NCBI GenBank assembly: GCA_016715965.1
Contig: JADJXG010000001.1
Location: 1,803,501 to 1,867,500, forward strand
DNA length: 64,000 bases
Source: Saprospiraceae bacterium
GTDB lineage: Bacteria > Bacteroidota > Bacteroidia > Chitinophagales > Saprospiraceae
Direction of reading: 5' to 3'
The translations under genes were made by a program, and so were the position numbers. The first letter of the stretch is position 1; the number at the start of each line of letters is the position of its first letter. The notes under the pieces were generated by a model. It was not told the DNA's origin, searched no databases, and worked only from the letters and a program-made list of their open reading frames with translations. Below are positions 27,130 through 36,361 of this stretch, in pieces.

Positions 27130-30100
27130 CTAAGAAATGCCTTCTCCATGACAATTTTTATATTTGCGCCCACTGCCACAAGGACAAGGGTCGTTTCGTC
27201 CAATTTTTGGACTGGAATTCCGAACGGTTTGCACCTGAGGTATCAGCTCTCTACCTGCTTGCTCTGCTGCTCTTCTCATCCTTTCCTCTTCTGCTGAACG
27301 GTTGGTTTGTGTGCGGCTGAGATCTGTTTTTTGCGGTTTTGCTTCCTGTACTCCTTGGTTATTGTTGACCGCTAGTTTGCCCCGTGATAAATAAGACGTG
27401 ATTTCTTTGTTCATTTTATGGACCAGAGTTTCAAATAGTTTATAGGCCTCCATTTTATAGATAACCAGTGGGTCTTTTTGTTCAAAAGAAGCAGCCTGAA
27501 CGGATTCTTTTAGTTCATCCATATTGCGCAGGTGTTCTTTCCATTGGGAGTCAAGAATACTTAGCGCTACAGATCTTTCAATATCCCTCATTATACTGTA
27601 ACCCTTTGTTTTTACAGCTTTCTCAAGATCTGCCGCCAAAGGGAGTGATTCTCTGGATTCATCTACAAAAGGAATCATGATTCTTTGATACCTGTGACCT
27701 TCGGTCTTGTGAACTTCAACAATATAAGGTAACAGAACGTCTTTGATCTGATTTTCTTTTTTGTGATAGAACTCGTAAAATTGTTTTCTAAATTCTTGTT
27801 GTACTTCACTCACTGAGCTTTCTCTGAAATAAGCCTCATCGATTTCAGGAGAAAATCCAAGAATACTGATAGAATCATTGACAAATCCCTCTGGATCCAC
27901 TGTGGATTTATGATAAGCCACAATGTGATCCAATGTTGAATTGAACATATAACTCAGGTCCACTGCCAAGCGATCACCGTGTAATGCGTGATCTCTTTTT
28001 TTATAGATGGCTTCCCGTTGAATGTTCATCACATCATCGTATTCCAGAAGGCGCTTGCGCATTCCAAAATTGTTTTCTTCCACCTTTTTTTGAGCCCTTT
28101 CAATAGATTTGGTGACCATGCTATGTTGCATCACCTCTCCTTCTTTGTGACCTAATTTGTCCATAATGGAAGTAATGCGATCTGAATTGAATAGACGCAT
28201 CAAATTGTCTTCAAACGACACAAAAAATTGAGATGAACCAGGGTCCCCCTGTCGTCCGGATCTACCGCGCAACTGGCGATCGACCCTGCGGGATTCATGT
28301 CTTTCGGTACCAATGATGGCCAGCCCTCCCGCTTTTTTAACTTCTTCTCCAATTTTAATATCCGTACCTCTACCCGCCATGTTGGTGGCAATGGTGACTT
28401 TACCAGGATTTCCTGCCTCAGAGACGATTTCCGCTTCGCGCTGATGTTGTTTTGCGTTCAGAACATTGTGGGAGATACCCCTCAGTTGCAGCATTCTGGA
28501 TAATTTTTCAGAAATATCTACAGAAGTGGTACCCACCAGAACAGGCCTTCCTGCATTGGTGCAAACTTCAATTTCATCTATTACCGCGTTGAATTTTTCA
28601 CGGGCAGTTTTATAGACAAGGTCTTCGCGGTCGTCCCGGATTACCGGTTTGTTGGTGGGAATAACCACCACATCTAATTTATAAATTTGCCAGAATTCTC
28701 CTGCCTCTGTTTCTGCAGTTCCAGTCATACCCGCCAATTTGTGGTACATTCTAAAATAATTCTGCAGAGTAACTGTCGCATAAGTCTGGGTCAATTCTCC
28801 CACCTTTACATTTTCTTTTGCCTCGATGGCCTGATGCAAACCATCGGAATAACGACGACCTTCAAGGATACGACCTGTACCCTCATCTACGATTTTGACT
28901 TCACCGTCCATCACAACGTACTCTTCGTCTTTTTCAAAAATGGTGTATGCTTTCAGCAATTGGCTGACGCAGTGAAGCCTTTGTGATTTGACTGCAAAGT
29001 CATCTAAAATTTTAGCCTTTCTCTCCGTTTTTTCTTCTTTGCTCAGGTTTTCCTGCAAATCAATCTGATGAAGAGATTCTGATAAATCCGGAATCAAATA
29101 AAAATTTGGATCCGATTCACCGATTGCCATGAATTCTTCACCTCTTGGGGTTAATTCAACCTGCCTGTTTTTCTCATCTATCGTGAAAAGAAGCGGTTCA
29201 TCCGCTATTTTCATATTGCGGGATTGCTCCTGCATGTAATAGTTTTCTGTTTTTTGGAGAATGTTTCGGATTCCGTCTTCACTGAGAAATTTGATCAATG
29301 GCCTTGATTTCGGTAAGGAGCGATACGCTCTGAATAGTGCGAGCCCGCCTTCTCCTTCATTGTATCCTGTACTCCCATCATTGATCAGTTTTCTCGCATC
29401 ATTGAGAAACTGACTACTGATTCTTTTTTGTTCGCTGTAAAGTCTTTCGACCTTTGGCTTCAATTTGTTGTATTCCTCACTCTCTTCATCCTGATCCACC
29501 GGTCCCGAAATAATCAAAGGAGTTCTGGCGTCATCAATCAAAACACTATCCACCTCATCCACCATTGCGTAATGGTGTTTGATTTGAACCTTTTCATCAA
29601 TGGATCTCACCATGTTGTCCCTGAGATAATCAAATCCAAATTCATTGTTTGTACCGTAGGTGATATCGCATTCGTATGCATTTCTGCGTTGGGGAGAGTG
29701 CGGTTTGTATTTATCGATGCAATCTACGGTCAGATGGAGAAATTCAAACAAAGGTCCAACCCATTCTGAGTCCCTCCTTGCCAGATAATCATTGACAGTG
29801 ACGACATGTACACCATTTCCGGTCAGTCCATTGAGATAGGCTGGAAGGGTAGCCACAAGGGTTTTTCCCTCACCGGTGCCCATTTCAGCAATTTTTCCTT
29901 CATGGAGGGCCATACCACCAATCAACTGTACATCGTAATGCACCATGTTCCAAACAATATCTCCTCCAGCCGCAGACCAGCGGTTGCGATAAATGGCCTT
30001 GTCACCATCCAGGTCAACAAAAGCTCTGGAAACGGAAAGTGATCGGTCTCTGTCAGTCGCATTGACCACGATCTGTTCATTTTCAGAAAAACGGCGTGCG

Positions 30101-30447
30101 GCTTCTTTAACCACGGCAAAGGCCTCCGGTAAGATTTCTTTTAGAATTTCTTCCTGCAGACTGTCTCTTTCTTTAATTTTTAGATCGATTTCAACATACA
30201 AGGCTTCTTTATCGTGAATGTCTGCCTCTTCATCGGCCTTCGTTTTCAAAGTTTCGATTTCGCCATCAATTCCTTCCAGGTAGGATTTGATTCTGGCTCT
30301 GAATTCATGTGTTTTATTGCGCAATTCGTCATGGGATAGCTCGGTATATTCTTGTTGGAAGGCATGGATGCTAGGCAGCAATAGGCTGTAGCTTTTTACA
30401 TCTTTTTCTTGCTTGGTTCCAAATACTTTTTTCAGAAAATTAAACAT
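27130..30447 (-). CDS. secA: Preprotein translocase ATPase SecA
   Basis: 1105 residues, longer than E. coli SecA (901) but usual for Bacteroidota. Nucleotide-binding domain 1: Walker A in MGTGEGKTLVATLPAYL, then TVNDYLARRDSEW and MVDEVDSVLIDDARTPLIISG. The preprotein-crosslinking domain contains an insertion rich in charged residues (about 330-470). NBD2: NMAGRGTDIKIG and RQLRGRSGRQGDPG. The C-terminus carries the zinc-binding SEC-C motif CPCGSGRKYKNCHG. It drives Sec-dependent export in this cell, a prerequisite for the T9SS cargo in this window. Own promoter at 30471-30478. Confidence 0.98.
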   Translation of the reverse strand: MFNFLKKVFGTKQEKDVKSYSLLLPSIHAFQQEYTELSHDELRNKTHEFRARIKSYLEGIDGEIETLKTKADEEADIHDKEALYVEIDLKIKERDSLQEEILKEILPEAFAVVKEAARRFSENEQIVVNATDRDRSLSVSRAFVDLDGDKAIYRNRWSAAGGDIVWNMVHYDVQLIGGMALHEGKIAEMGTGEGKTLVATLPAYLNGLTGNGVHVVTVNDYLARRDSEWVGPLFEFLHLTVDCIDKYKPHSPQRRNAYECDITYGTNNEFGFDYLRDNMVRSIDEKVQIKHHYAMVDEVDSVLIDDARTPLIISGPVDQDEESEEYNKLKPKVERLYSEQKRISSQFLNDARKLINDGSTGYNEGEGGLALFRAYRSLPKSRPLIKFLSEDGIRNILQKTENYYMQEQSRNMKIADEPLLFTIDEKNRQVELTPRGEEFMAIGESDPNFYLIPDLSESLHQIDLQENLSKEEKTERKAKILDDFAVKSQRLHCVSQLLKAYTIFEKDEEYVVMDGEVKIVDEGTGRILEGRRYSDGLHQAIEAKENVKVGELTQTYATVTLQNYFRMYHKLAGMTGTAETEAGEFWQIYKLDVVVIPTNKPVIRDDREDLVYKTAREKFNAVIDEIEVCTNAGRPVLVGTTSVDISEKLSRMLQLRGISHNVLNAKQHQREAEIVSEAGNPGKVTIATNMAGRGTDIKIGEEVKKAGGLAIIGTERHESRRVDRQLRGRSGRQGDPGSSQFFVSFEDNLMRLFNSDRITSIMDKLGHKEGEVMQHSMVTKSIERAQKKVEENNFGMRKRLLEYDDVMNIQREAIYKKRDHALHGDRLAVDLSYMFNSTLDHIVAYHKSTVDPEGFVNDSISILGFSPEIDEAYFRESSVSEVQQEFRKQFYEFYHKKENQIKDVLLPYIVEVHKTEGHRYQRIMIPFVDESRESLPLAADLEKAVKTKGYSIMRDIERSVALSILDSQWKEHLRNMDELKESVQAASFEQKDPLVIYKMEAYKLFETLVHKMNKEITSYLSRGKLAVNNNQGVQEAKPQKTDLSRTQTNRSAEEERMRRAAEQAGRELIPQVQTVRNSSPKIGRNDPCPCGSGRKYKNCHGEGIS

Positions 30448-30470
30448 GGTCGAAAATCAAATTAAGTGGG

Positions 30471-30478
30471 CAAAATTA
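30471..30478 (-). promoter_or_regulatory. -7 element TAATTTTG for secA
   Basis: CAAAATTA on the plus strand is TAATTTTG on the minus strand, 24 bp upstream of the secA ATG. Confidence 0.55.
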
Positions 30479-30725
30479 ATGGAATATCGGGGTTTTGGAT
30501 CAATAAATCAATCACAAACCATACCATACAATCAAATCATGACAATCTGACAGGGAAGATTAATAGGTCGCCAAATTTTCGAATTAAAGTAGGTTCAAGA
30601 AATTTTGCCAGTAGTCCCAAAGAAAAGTTTAATATTTCTCTAAATCCATTGACAAAATTGCTTTCTGAACGTTATTATCCTTATTTCCGATCCACCAATT
30701 TCCATCTGGAAAGGAAAGCTTTTAG

Positions 30726-30733
30726 TACATTTG
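30726..30733 (+). promoter_or_regulatory. -7 element TACATTTG for the metalloprotease gene
   Basis: Exact TAnnTTTG match 29 bp before ATG 30762. Confidence 0.6.
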
Positions 30734-30761
30734 CAGGCTTTTAACAAAAAAACAATATTTT

Positions 30762-33700
30762 ATGACTTTAGTAAGAACTCAATGGATTGTAATGTTTCTT
30801 TTTTCCTTGACCATTCCTTCATTTGGTCAGGCTCCGCCATGGAAAAGCATCCAATTGAATCAAATTGAACAGCAGAGGGTCCATCAGGATCCATCCTGGT
30901 CAAAAATTTCAAAATTTCAGACTTTTGAGCTCAATTTTAATGATTTAAGAGAATTTCTTACTACACAGGTACCTTTTGAAAATACCGATGGCCGAACCGC
31001 TTCAATTGGTTTGCCCAATCATCTGGGAGAAGTTTCTATTTATAGAATTATGGAGTCCCCGGTTATGGAAGCAGAACTGGCTGCTAAATATCCTCAGATC
31101 CGCACTTTTAAAGGAACGAATGGTCAGAATTATATGAGGTTGATTATTACGGATCAATGGATGAAAGCTTATATTTTAAGTCCGGAAGGAGATATTCTTC
31201 TTGAACCATTGAGTAAATTCAACCAAAACCATTTTGGTGTTTATCACGCCAACGCGATACAGTTGGATCCTTCCAGCCCAAGTCATTTCTGTGGTGAGTC
31301 TGGATCTTCCGTTATGGCCAGACGCTCTCAAATACAGCGCGAGCGCCTGGATCAGGAGCCAGTCTTGCAGCAAATGATGGGTGCAGACCCTGTTGTCCTC
31401 CACAAATACCGCATTGCGATTTCCTGTACCGGAGAGTGGGGTGCTGATCCCCAAAGAGGCGGTGGTACCAAAGAGACTGCACTTGCTAAAATGGCGGATG
31501 CCTTGACTTATGCCAATGCCGTCTATGAGAAAGATTTTGCCATACATCTGGATTTGGTAGCCAGAAACGATTTACTTATTTTTCTAAATGCCAATACGGA
31601 TCCGTTCGAAAATTCGGACGTAGGAAGAGCGTTACTTGGCCAAAATACAGCGGTGGTTAATCCCATCATTACTCCAGGATTTTATGAATTTGGCCACATC
31701 TTTACCAACGATTGTGTGGATGTTGGAGGAATTGCCTCATTGGGCTCGGTATGTAGCAGCCAAAACAGGGCTGCTGGAGTGACTTGCTGGTATACTACAG
31801 ATGTAGCTTATGTAGCACTTCGCATATTCTGTCATGAAATGGGCCATCAATTTTCTGCCAATCACACTTTTTCAAATTGCAATGGCAATGAAAGCAATTC
31901 CAGGTATGAGCCGGGTGGAGGTACAACGATTATGTCATATAGTGGTTTGTGCGGAAATTTGAATGTTGAATCTGCTGGTCCTCCACATCCCAATTTCTTT
32001 CATTCTTATTCTTTGGAAGAAGTTCATTTGTTTACCAGACAATTTCTAAGCTGCGGGGTGAAAGAATTTACAGGACACAGCTATCCAACCGCCAGAATAT
32101 TGACAGCTCCAAATCTTGTATTGCCCAAATTGACACCTTTCGAATTGAAAGGAGAGGGCACCGACATGGAAGATACAGGTCTTACTTATTCTTGGGAGCA
32201 GTTTGACAACGGGGAATATGGAAGCAGGCTTGGAGAAGTAACGACAACCGGACCTTTGTTTAGGGTACTATTTCCGGGTCCTAGTCCCAACCGGGTATTT
32301 CCTAACTGGAATTCTATTTTATCCTTAAAAAATGTAGACGTTCGTGAAGTCTTGCCAGCAGAGTCGAGAGATCTTAATTTCCGATTTGTCGTTAGAGACA
32401 ACCATCCGGGATCCGGTGGTTCAGTCTGGCAAAATCTAAAACTCAAAGTAACTGACCAGGCGGGACCTTTTACCGTTACTTTTCCGAATATCAATACGCA
32501 TCGTCTGATCAAAAATACCTGCAATAAAATCACCTGGGACGTTGCGGGAACCAACCGATTTCCGGTCAATTGTCAAAAGGTAGATATTGTCATGTACCGC
32601 AACCGAGATTTTGACAATCCTATCGTATTAATTGAAAATACCGAGAACGACGGCAGCGAATTGGTGGATATACCAGATCTTGGAACCAACATACGCGTCC
32701 GGGTCGTGGTGAAGGCAAGGGATCATATCTTTTTTGATGCTTCGGATGTTGATGTGGTCATTGTAGAAGGGACTACACCGTCTGTGATTATGGGTGTGAC
32801 TCCCAACCTCGTCAATGTTTGTCTTCCAGATCAATTAAGCCTTGATATCAGAAGTTGCGCGTTTGCCGGTTATACAGGCGACCTGCAACTTTTTGTGGAA
32901 AGTGGATTACCCGCAGGTGCCAATTACCAGTTTGAAAAGTCCACCATTGGAGCAGATGATCAAACCAAAATTGTCATCGATTTAAATTCCATTCAAGAAA
33001 GGACCAGTTTCAATATGGTGATTGCTGCAATCACTCCTGCAGGAGATACTTTGCGCGATCAGATTATTGTCAATGTTGTCAGCAATGATTTTAGCGATGA
33101 GTTGCTTTTGACTCCCTCTTCCGGGAGTGGTGGAGCCATTGAAACACCACTTTTTAGGTGGAGCAAAAGTCGGAATGCAGACTTTTATCATTTTGAAATC
33201 GCCAGCTCACCAGCTTTTGGTTCCAACACCTTGTACAGTCAGAGATTTATTTCGGCAGATTCACTTCGCCTACCTATTTTGTTAAAGTCGAATTCTGTCT
33301 ACTACTGGAGGGTATTTCCGGCCAATGATTGTGGTGATGGAAGAGCCTCGGTGACTTATGCTTTCCAGACCTCCAATAAATCCTGCGTGGACCAGCCATA
33401 CACTGGAAATCCAATCAATTTGTTTTCCGGAAGGACTTACAATACAGTGGTATCAGTACCATTTGGAGGCGCGCTCGCAGATATGAATGTCAATGACATC
33501 GATATTTATGCGGATGCTTCCAACGACCTGAGCATTCGCTTGTTGAGCCCGAAGGGAACCCGAGTGGTTTTGTTCAACAACAATTGCGGTACTACCCTTG
33601 ATTTTGCTTCCAGTTTTGATGATGATGCGCCGATTCCATTGACCTGTCCACCGAATAGAGGGGCTAGGATGCGCCCGTTGGAACCTTTAAGCCGTTTTAA

Positions 33701-34412
33701 TGGAGAAGATTTAAAGGGTGATTGGAAATTGGAAATTGTCACACGCAGCAGTTTGAGAGATGGCCAGATTCGCAATTTTACCCTTCAGTACTGTGCCGAA
33801 CTTTCGGTATCACCGCCAAGCTTGATCAACAATGGACCATTGGTCATGGATATTGGAGAACAAAGGGAAATTAAAGACAATTTGTTATTGGTAACCGATC
33901 CTGATGAAGGACCGGATAATCTGACTTTCACACTGGTAAGTATTCCATCACACGGGACATTTACTTTGAACGGAAATCAACTTGGCTATGGATCCAGATT
34001 TACCCAATCGGACATCAACGATGGTAAACTGACTTATACCCATGATGGATCTTCCAATTATTACGATGGATTTTCATACACCGTCGAAGATGGAAAAGGC
34101 GGATGGTTGGGAATTGAAACTTTCAGAATTTTGGTGGGCCCCGTATCAACAGATGATCAGGGATTGGCAGAAGCTTTGAAAGCCTACCCCAACCCGACTT
34201 CAGGACAATTGTTTATTCAGTTGGACTCACCACTTTCAGGTGATGGAAGGATTTTAATCAGAGACCTCAATGGTCGCATGTTGAAAGAAAAGACGCTCAA
34301 ATCAGATAAACTGGTTTTCTTCGAATTGGAAAATCTAGACAACGGAATCTATTTATTGGAATATCAGTCTTCGCAACATCGGTTGAGCAAAAAAATTATA
34401 TTGGTCAGGTAA
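30762..34412 (+). CDS. T9SS-exported reprolysin-like zinc metalloprotease
   Basis: 1216 residues. Signal peptide (MTLVRTQWIVMFLFSLTIPSFGQ), propeptide-like region to about 200, then a metzincin catalytic domain with the zinc motif HEMGHQFSANH (first His ~358) and the downstream Met-turn TIMSYSGLCG. Fibronectin/Ig-like segments follow. A proprotein convertase P-like domain lies near residues 880-1020 (NLFSGRTYNTVVSVPFGG ... FNGEDLKGDWKLEIV). Next is a CSPG/cadherin-like repeat (SIPSHGTFTLNGNQLGYGSRF ... LTYTHDG). The C-terminal ~80 residues are a type A T9SS sorting domain (KAYPNPTSGQLFIQL ... NGIYLLEY). Probably a surface or secreted protease. Its 3' end overlaps the converging radical SAM gene by 8 bp. 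Confidence 0.92.
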   Translation: MTLVRTQWIVMFLFSLTIPSFGQAPPWKSIQLNQIEQQRVHQDPSWSKISKFQTFELNFNDLREFLTTQVPFENTDGRTASIGLPNHLGEVSIYRIMESPVMEAELAAKYPQIRTFKGTNGQNYMRLIITDQWMKAYILSPEGDILLEPLSKFNQNHFGVYHANAIQLDPSSPSHFCGESGSSVMARRSQIQRERLDQEPVLQQMMGADPVVLHKYRIAISCTGEWGADPQRGGGTKETALAKMADALTYANAVYEKDFAIHLDLVARNDLLIFLNANTDPFENSDVGRALLGQNTAVVNPIITPGFYEFGHIFTNDCVDVGGIASLGSVCSSQNRAAGVTCWYTTDVAYVALRIFCHEMGHQFSANHTFSNCNGNESNSRYEPGGGTTIMSYSGLCGNLNVESAGPPHPNFFHSYSLEEVHLFTRQFLSCGVKEFTGHSYPTARILTAPNLVLPKLTPFELKGEGTDMEDTGLTYSWEQFDNGEYGSRLGEVTTTGPLFRVLFPGPSPNRVFPNWNSILSLKNVDVREVLPAESRDLNFRFVVRDNHPGSGGSVWQNLKLKVTDQAGPFTVTFPNINTHRLIKNTCNKITWDVAGTNRFPVNCQKVDIVMYRNRDFDNPIVLIENTENDGSELVDIPDLGTNIRVRVVVKARDHIFFDASDVDVVIVEGTTPSVIMGVTPNLVNVCLPDQLSLDIRSCAFAGYTGDLQLFVESGLPAGANYQFEKSTIGADDQTKIVIDLNSIQERTSFNMVIAAITPAGDTLRDQIIVNVVSNDFSDELLLTPSSGSGGAIETPLFRWSKSRNADFYHFEIASSPAFGSNTLYSQRFISADSLRLPILLKSNSVYYWRVFPANDCGDGRASVTYAFQTSNKSCVDQPYTGNPINLFSGRTYNTVVSVPFGGALADMNVNDIDIYADASNDLSIRLLSPKGTRVVLFNNNCGTTLDFASSFDDDAPIPLTCPPNRGARMRPLEPLSRFNGEDLKGDWKLEIVTRSSLRDGQIRNFTLQYCAELSVSPPSLINNGPLVMDIGEQREIKDNLLLVTDPDEGPDNLTFTLVSIPSHGTFTLNGNQLGYGSRFTQSDINDGKLTYTHDGSSNYYDGFSYTVEDGKGGWLGIETFRILVGPVSTDDQGLAEALKAYPNPTSGQLFIQLDSPLSGDGRILIRDLNGRMLKEKTLKSDKLVFFELENLDNGIYLLEYQSSQHRLSKKIILVR

Positions 34413-35424
34413 ATCCGCCTTCTGTGCAATTTGTACAGATATCAATGGACTTGCGGCTTTGGAGGATGTTTTGCCTAAAATGATAGTAGGCCTTGCTGCG
34501 CCAGATTTCTTTGAGTGGCTGATGCATTAGTTGGCCAAGTTGATGTGTTGCATCTTTGTCAAAGCAACAAGGTACCACTTTACCATCCCAGGTGATGACA
34601 CAGCCTTGCCACATTCTCCAACATTGATTGGACAGTTTATTTTTAATCTCAAATTTACCCTCTTCATTTTTAAAATATCTTGCGTAAAGGGATTGTTCGG
34701 GAATCAAATCTGGGGATTCAGAATAATCGTAAATCTGTGCGGTTTTGAATTCAATCTGATCAACCTCCAATTCCTTGGCAAGAAGATTAATTTGTTCTAG
34801 TTCAGATTCATTGTGACTAAAAACAATGGTTTGAAGGATGATGTATGGATGGTTGGCTTTGTGCTCTTTCCTGATTTTGACGAGATTTTTAATTCCTTCA
34901 ATGACCTTTTCCACCTTACCACCAATTCGGTATTTCTGGTAGATTTCCTGGCTAAGACCATCTAAAGAAACAATGATTCTATCCAAACCAGAGAGAACAA
35001 TTCTATGACAAGTATCAGGATCAAGAAAATGACCGTTGGTGGAGACCATGGTGTAAATTTTCTCACGATGGGCTTTTTGAATCATCTCCAAGAGAGATGG
35101 ATGGATAAATGGCTCGCCTTGAAAATAGAAAGTTAAATGCATTAAATATTGTTTGTTTTCATGTAGAAAGCGCTCAAATAAATCCGTTTTGAGATTTCCG
35201 GTCGGTCTGGTAAACGATCTTAAGCCTGATGGACATTGTGTGCAGTGCAAATTGCACGCTGTCGTGGGCTCGATGGAGATGGATATAGGAAGCCCCCAGT
35301 GAACGGGTCTTTGGATTCGTTTTGACAAGTGGTAAGACAGATAGACCTTTGAGGCATTGATCCATTTATGCAGGGAGGTTTTTGATAAAAACCGGAGTGA
35401 ATCCTTTAATTTTGGCAAAAGCAT
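34405..35424 (-). CDS. Radical SAM / SPASM-domain protein
   Basis: About 339 residues from ATG 35424 (MLLPKLKDSLRF); earlier in-frame codons would run into the divergent pth gene. The SAM cluster motif is CNLHCTQC (CxxxCxxC) in SIEPTTACNLHCTQCPSG, followed by YFQGEPFIHPSLLEM, STNGHFLD and RIIVSLDGLSQEIY. The C-terminal SPASM-type cysteines are in NQCWRMWQGCVITWDGKVVPCCFD and DICTNC, binding auxiliary Fe-S clusters. The substrate is unknown; related proteins modify peptides or anaerobic sulfatases. No candidate precursor peptide was seen nearby. Confidence 0.88.
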   Translation of the reverse strand: MLLPKLKDSLRFLSKTSLHKWINASKVYLSYHLSKRIQRPVHWGLPISISIEPTTACNLHCTQCPSGLRSFTRPTGNLKTDLFERFLHENKQYLMHLTFYFQGEPFIHPSLLEMIQKAHREKIYTMVSTNGHFLDPDTCHRIVLSGLDRIIVSLDGLSQEIYQKYRIGGKVEKVIEGIKNLVKIRKEHKANHPYIILQTIVFSHNESELEQINLLAKELEVDQIEFKTAQIYDYSESPDLIPEQSLYARYFKNEEGKFEIKNKLSNQCWRMWQGCVITWDGKVVPCCFDKDATHQLGQLMHQPLKEIWRSKAYYHFRQNILQSRKSIDICTNCTEGGFT

Positions 35425-35472
35425 GGACACAAAGATGATGAATCCTGAAAATAAGAAGGCCAAATGAAAGAT

Positions 35473-35480
35473 TATCTTTG
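35473..35480 (+). promoter_or_regulatory. -7 element TATCTTTG for pth
   Basis: Exact TAnnTTTG match 17 bp before ATG 35497, in the short gap between divergent genes. Confidence 0.6.
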
Positions 35481-35496
35481 TCCTTAATTTGATGCA

Positions 35497-36075
35497 ATGA
35501 AATACCTGATAATTGGATTGGGAAATATGCACATGGATTATATGGGCACACGCCACAATGTAGGATTTGAGGTAGTGGACGCATTGGCCGGTGGATATGG
35601 AGGCAAATGGGAAAGCGACCAGCATTGTCACAAGTCGATCATTAAGGTCAAAAACAAAACTTTGATTTTGATCAAGCCAACAACGTATATGAACTTGAGT
35701 GGTAAAGCGGTACGTTACTGGATGCAGAAAGAAAAATTGGAGTTAAATCAACTTCTGGTGATAACGGATGACTTAAATCTTGAGTTTGGGACCCTGCGGA
35801 TAAAGCCGGGTGGCTCAGACGGGGGGCACAATGGCCTAAAGGATATTCAGACCCAACTGGGTACTGTGCAATATCCAAGATTAAGGATTGGTATTGGTTC
35901 CGATTTTGCCAAAGGCAAACAAGTCAATTACGTACTGGGAAAATGGACGGATTCAGAAGCAAAGTTCCTCCCCGAAATTTTGAGTGCTGCCACCAAGGCT
36001 GTTGAGACATTTGCCTTGGAGGGAATATCCTCCTCGATGAACAAATTTAATGGGTTTGCGATTCAAAAGACATGA
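35497..36075 (+). CDS. pth: Peptidyl-tRNA hydrolase
   Basis: 192 residues. It releases peptidyl groups from tRNAs dropped by stalled ribosomes. Motifs: IIGLGNMHMDYMGTRHNVGF (catalytic His in TRHN; the usual GNPG reads GNMH here), LIKPTTYMNLSGKAV, VITDDLNLEFGTLRIKPGGSDGGHNGLKDI with the catalytic Asp, and RLRIGIGSDFAKG. The stop overlaps the start of the DUF2905 reading frame (ATGA at 36072). Confidence 0.95.
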   Translation: MKYLIIGLGNMHMDYMGTRHNVGFEVVDALAGGYGGKWESDQHCHKSIIKVKNKTLILIKPTTYMNLSGKAVRYWMQKEKLELNQLLVITDDLNLEFGTLRIKPGGSDGGHNGLKDIQTQLGTVQYPRLRIGIGSDFAKGKQVNYVLGKWTDSEAKFLPEILSAATKAVETFALEGISSSMNKFNGFAIQKT

Positions 36076-36299
36076 ATCAGGAACTTAGCAAGTGGATCAT
36101 TTTTCTTGGAATACTATTGGTATAGATAGCTCTTTCCTTTTATTTTTTTTCGCCTTATTTAAAATGGATTGGAGAGTTACCGGGTGATCTATGGATCGAA
36201 AAAGAACGCTTTAAAATTTATTTTCCCATTTCGACTATGCTATTAATCTCCTTAATTATCAATATTTTATGGAAACTTCGGAGATGTTTTGACATCTGA
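36072..36299 (+). pseudogene. DUF2905-family small membrane protein interrupted by an in-frame TAG
   Basis: Starting at an ATG that overlaps the pth stop, the frame reads 17 codons (MNQELSKWIIFLGILLV), then TAG at 36123-36125. It then continues without further stops to TGA 36297-36299: IALSFYFFSPYLKWIGEL, PGDLWIEKERFKIYFP, ISTMLLISLIINILWKLRR. This is the DUF2905 pattern: two membrane helices around a LPGDxxIE..nFxxYFPi motif, usual length about 70 residues. Only the amber codon breaks it. It may be a recent null mutation, a sequencing error or a read-through codon. Confidence 0.75.
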
Positions 36300-36336
36300 A
36301 CATCAATTACATATCATTGATATTAATAATATTTAC

Positions 36337-36344
36337 TAACTTTG
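36337..36344 (+). promoter_or_regulatory. -7 element TAACTTTG for the WecA-like gene
   Basis: Exact TAnnTTTG match 18 bp before ATG 36362. Confidence 0.6.
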
Positions 36345-36361
36345 TGTAGCTGAATTTATTC

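Larger units (their letters stand above)
30448..30761. other. Divergent intergenic region
   Basis: About 310 bp holding the secA -7 element (30471-30478) and the metalloprotease -7 element (30726-30733). A 92-codon open frame across it has no family resemblance and overlaps both promoter sites, so it is not called. Confidence 0.5.

Noticed and set aside
30466..30744. 92-codon plus-strand frame between secA and the metalloprotease
   Set aside because: It overlaps two promoter elements and has no recognisable family or start context.
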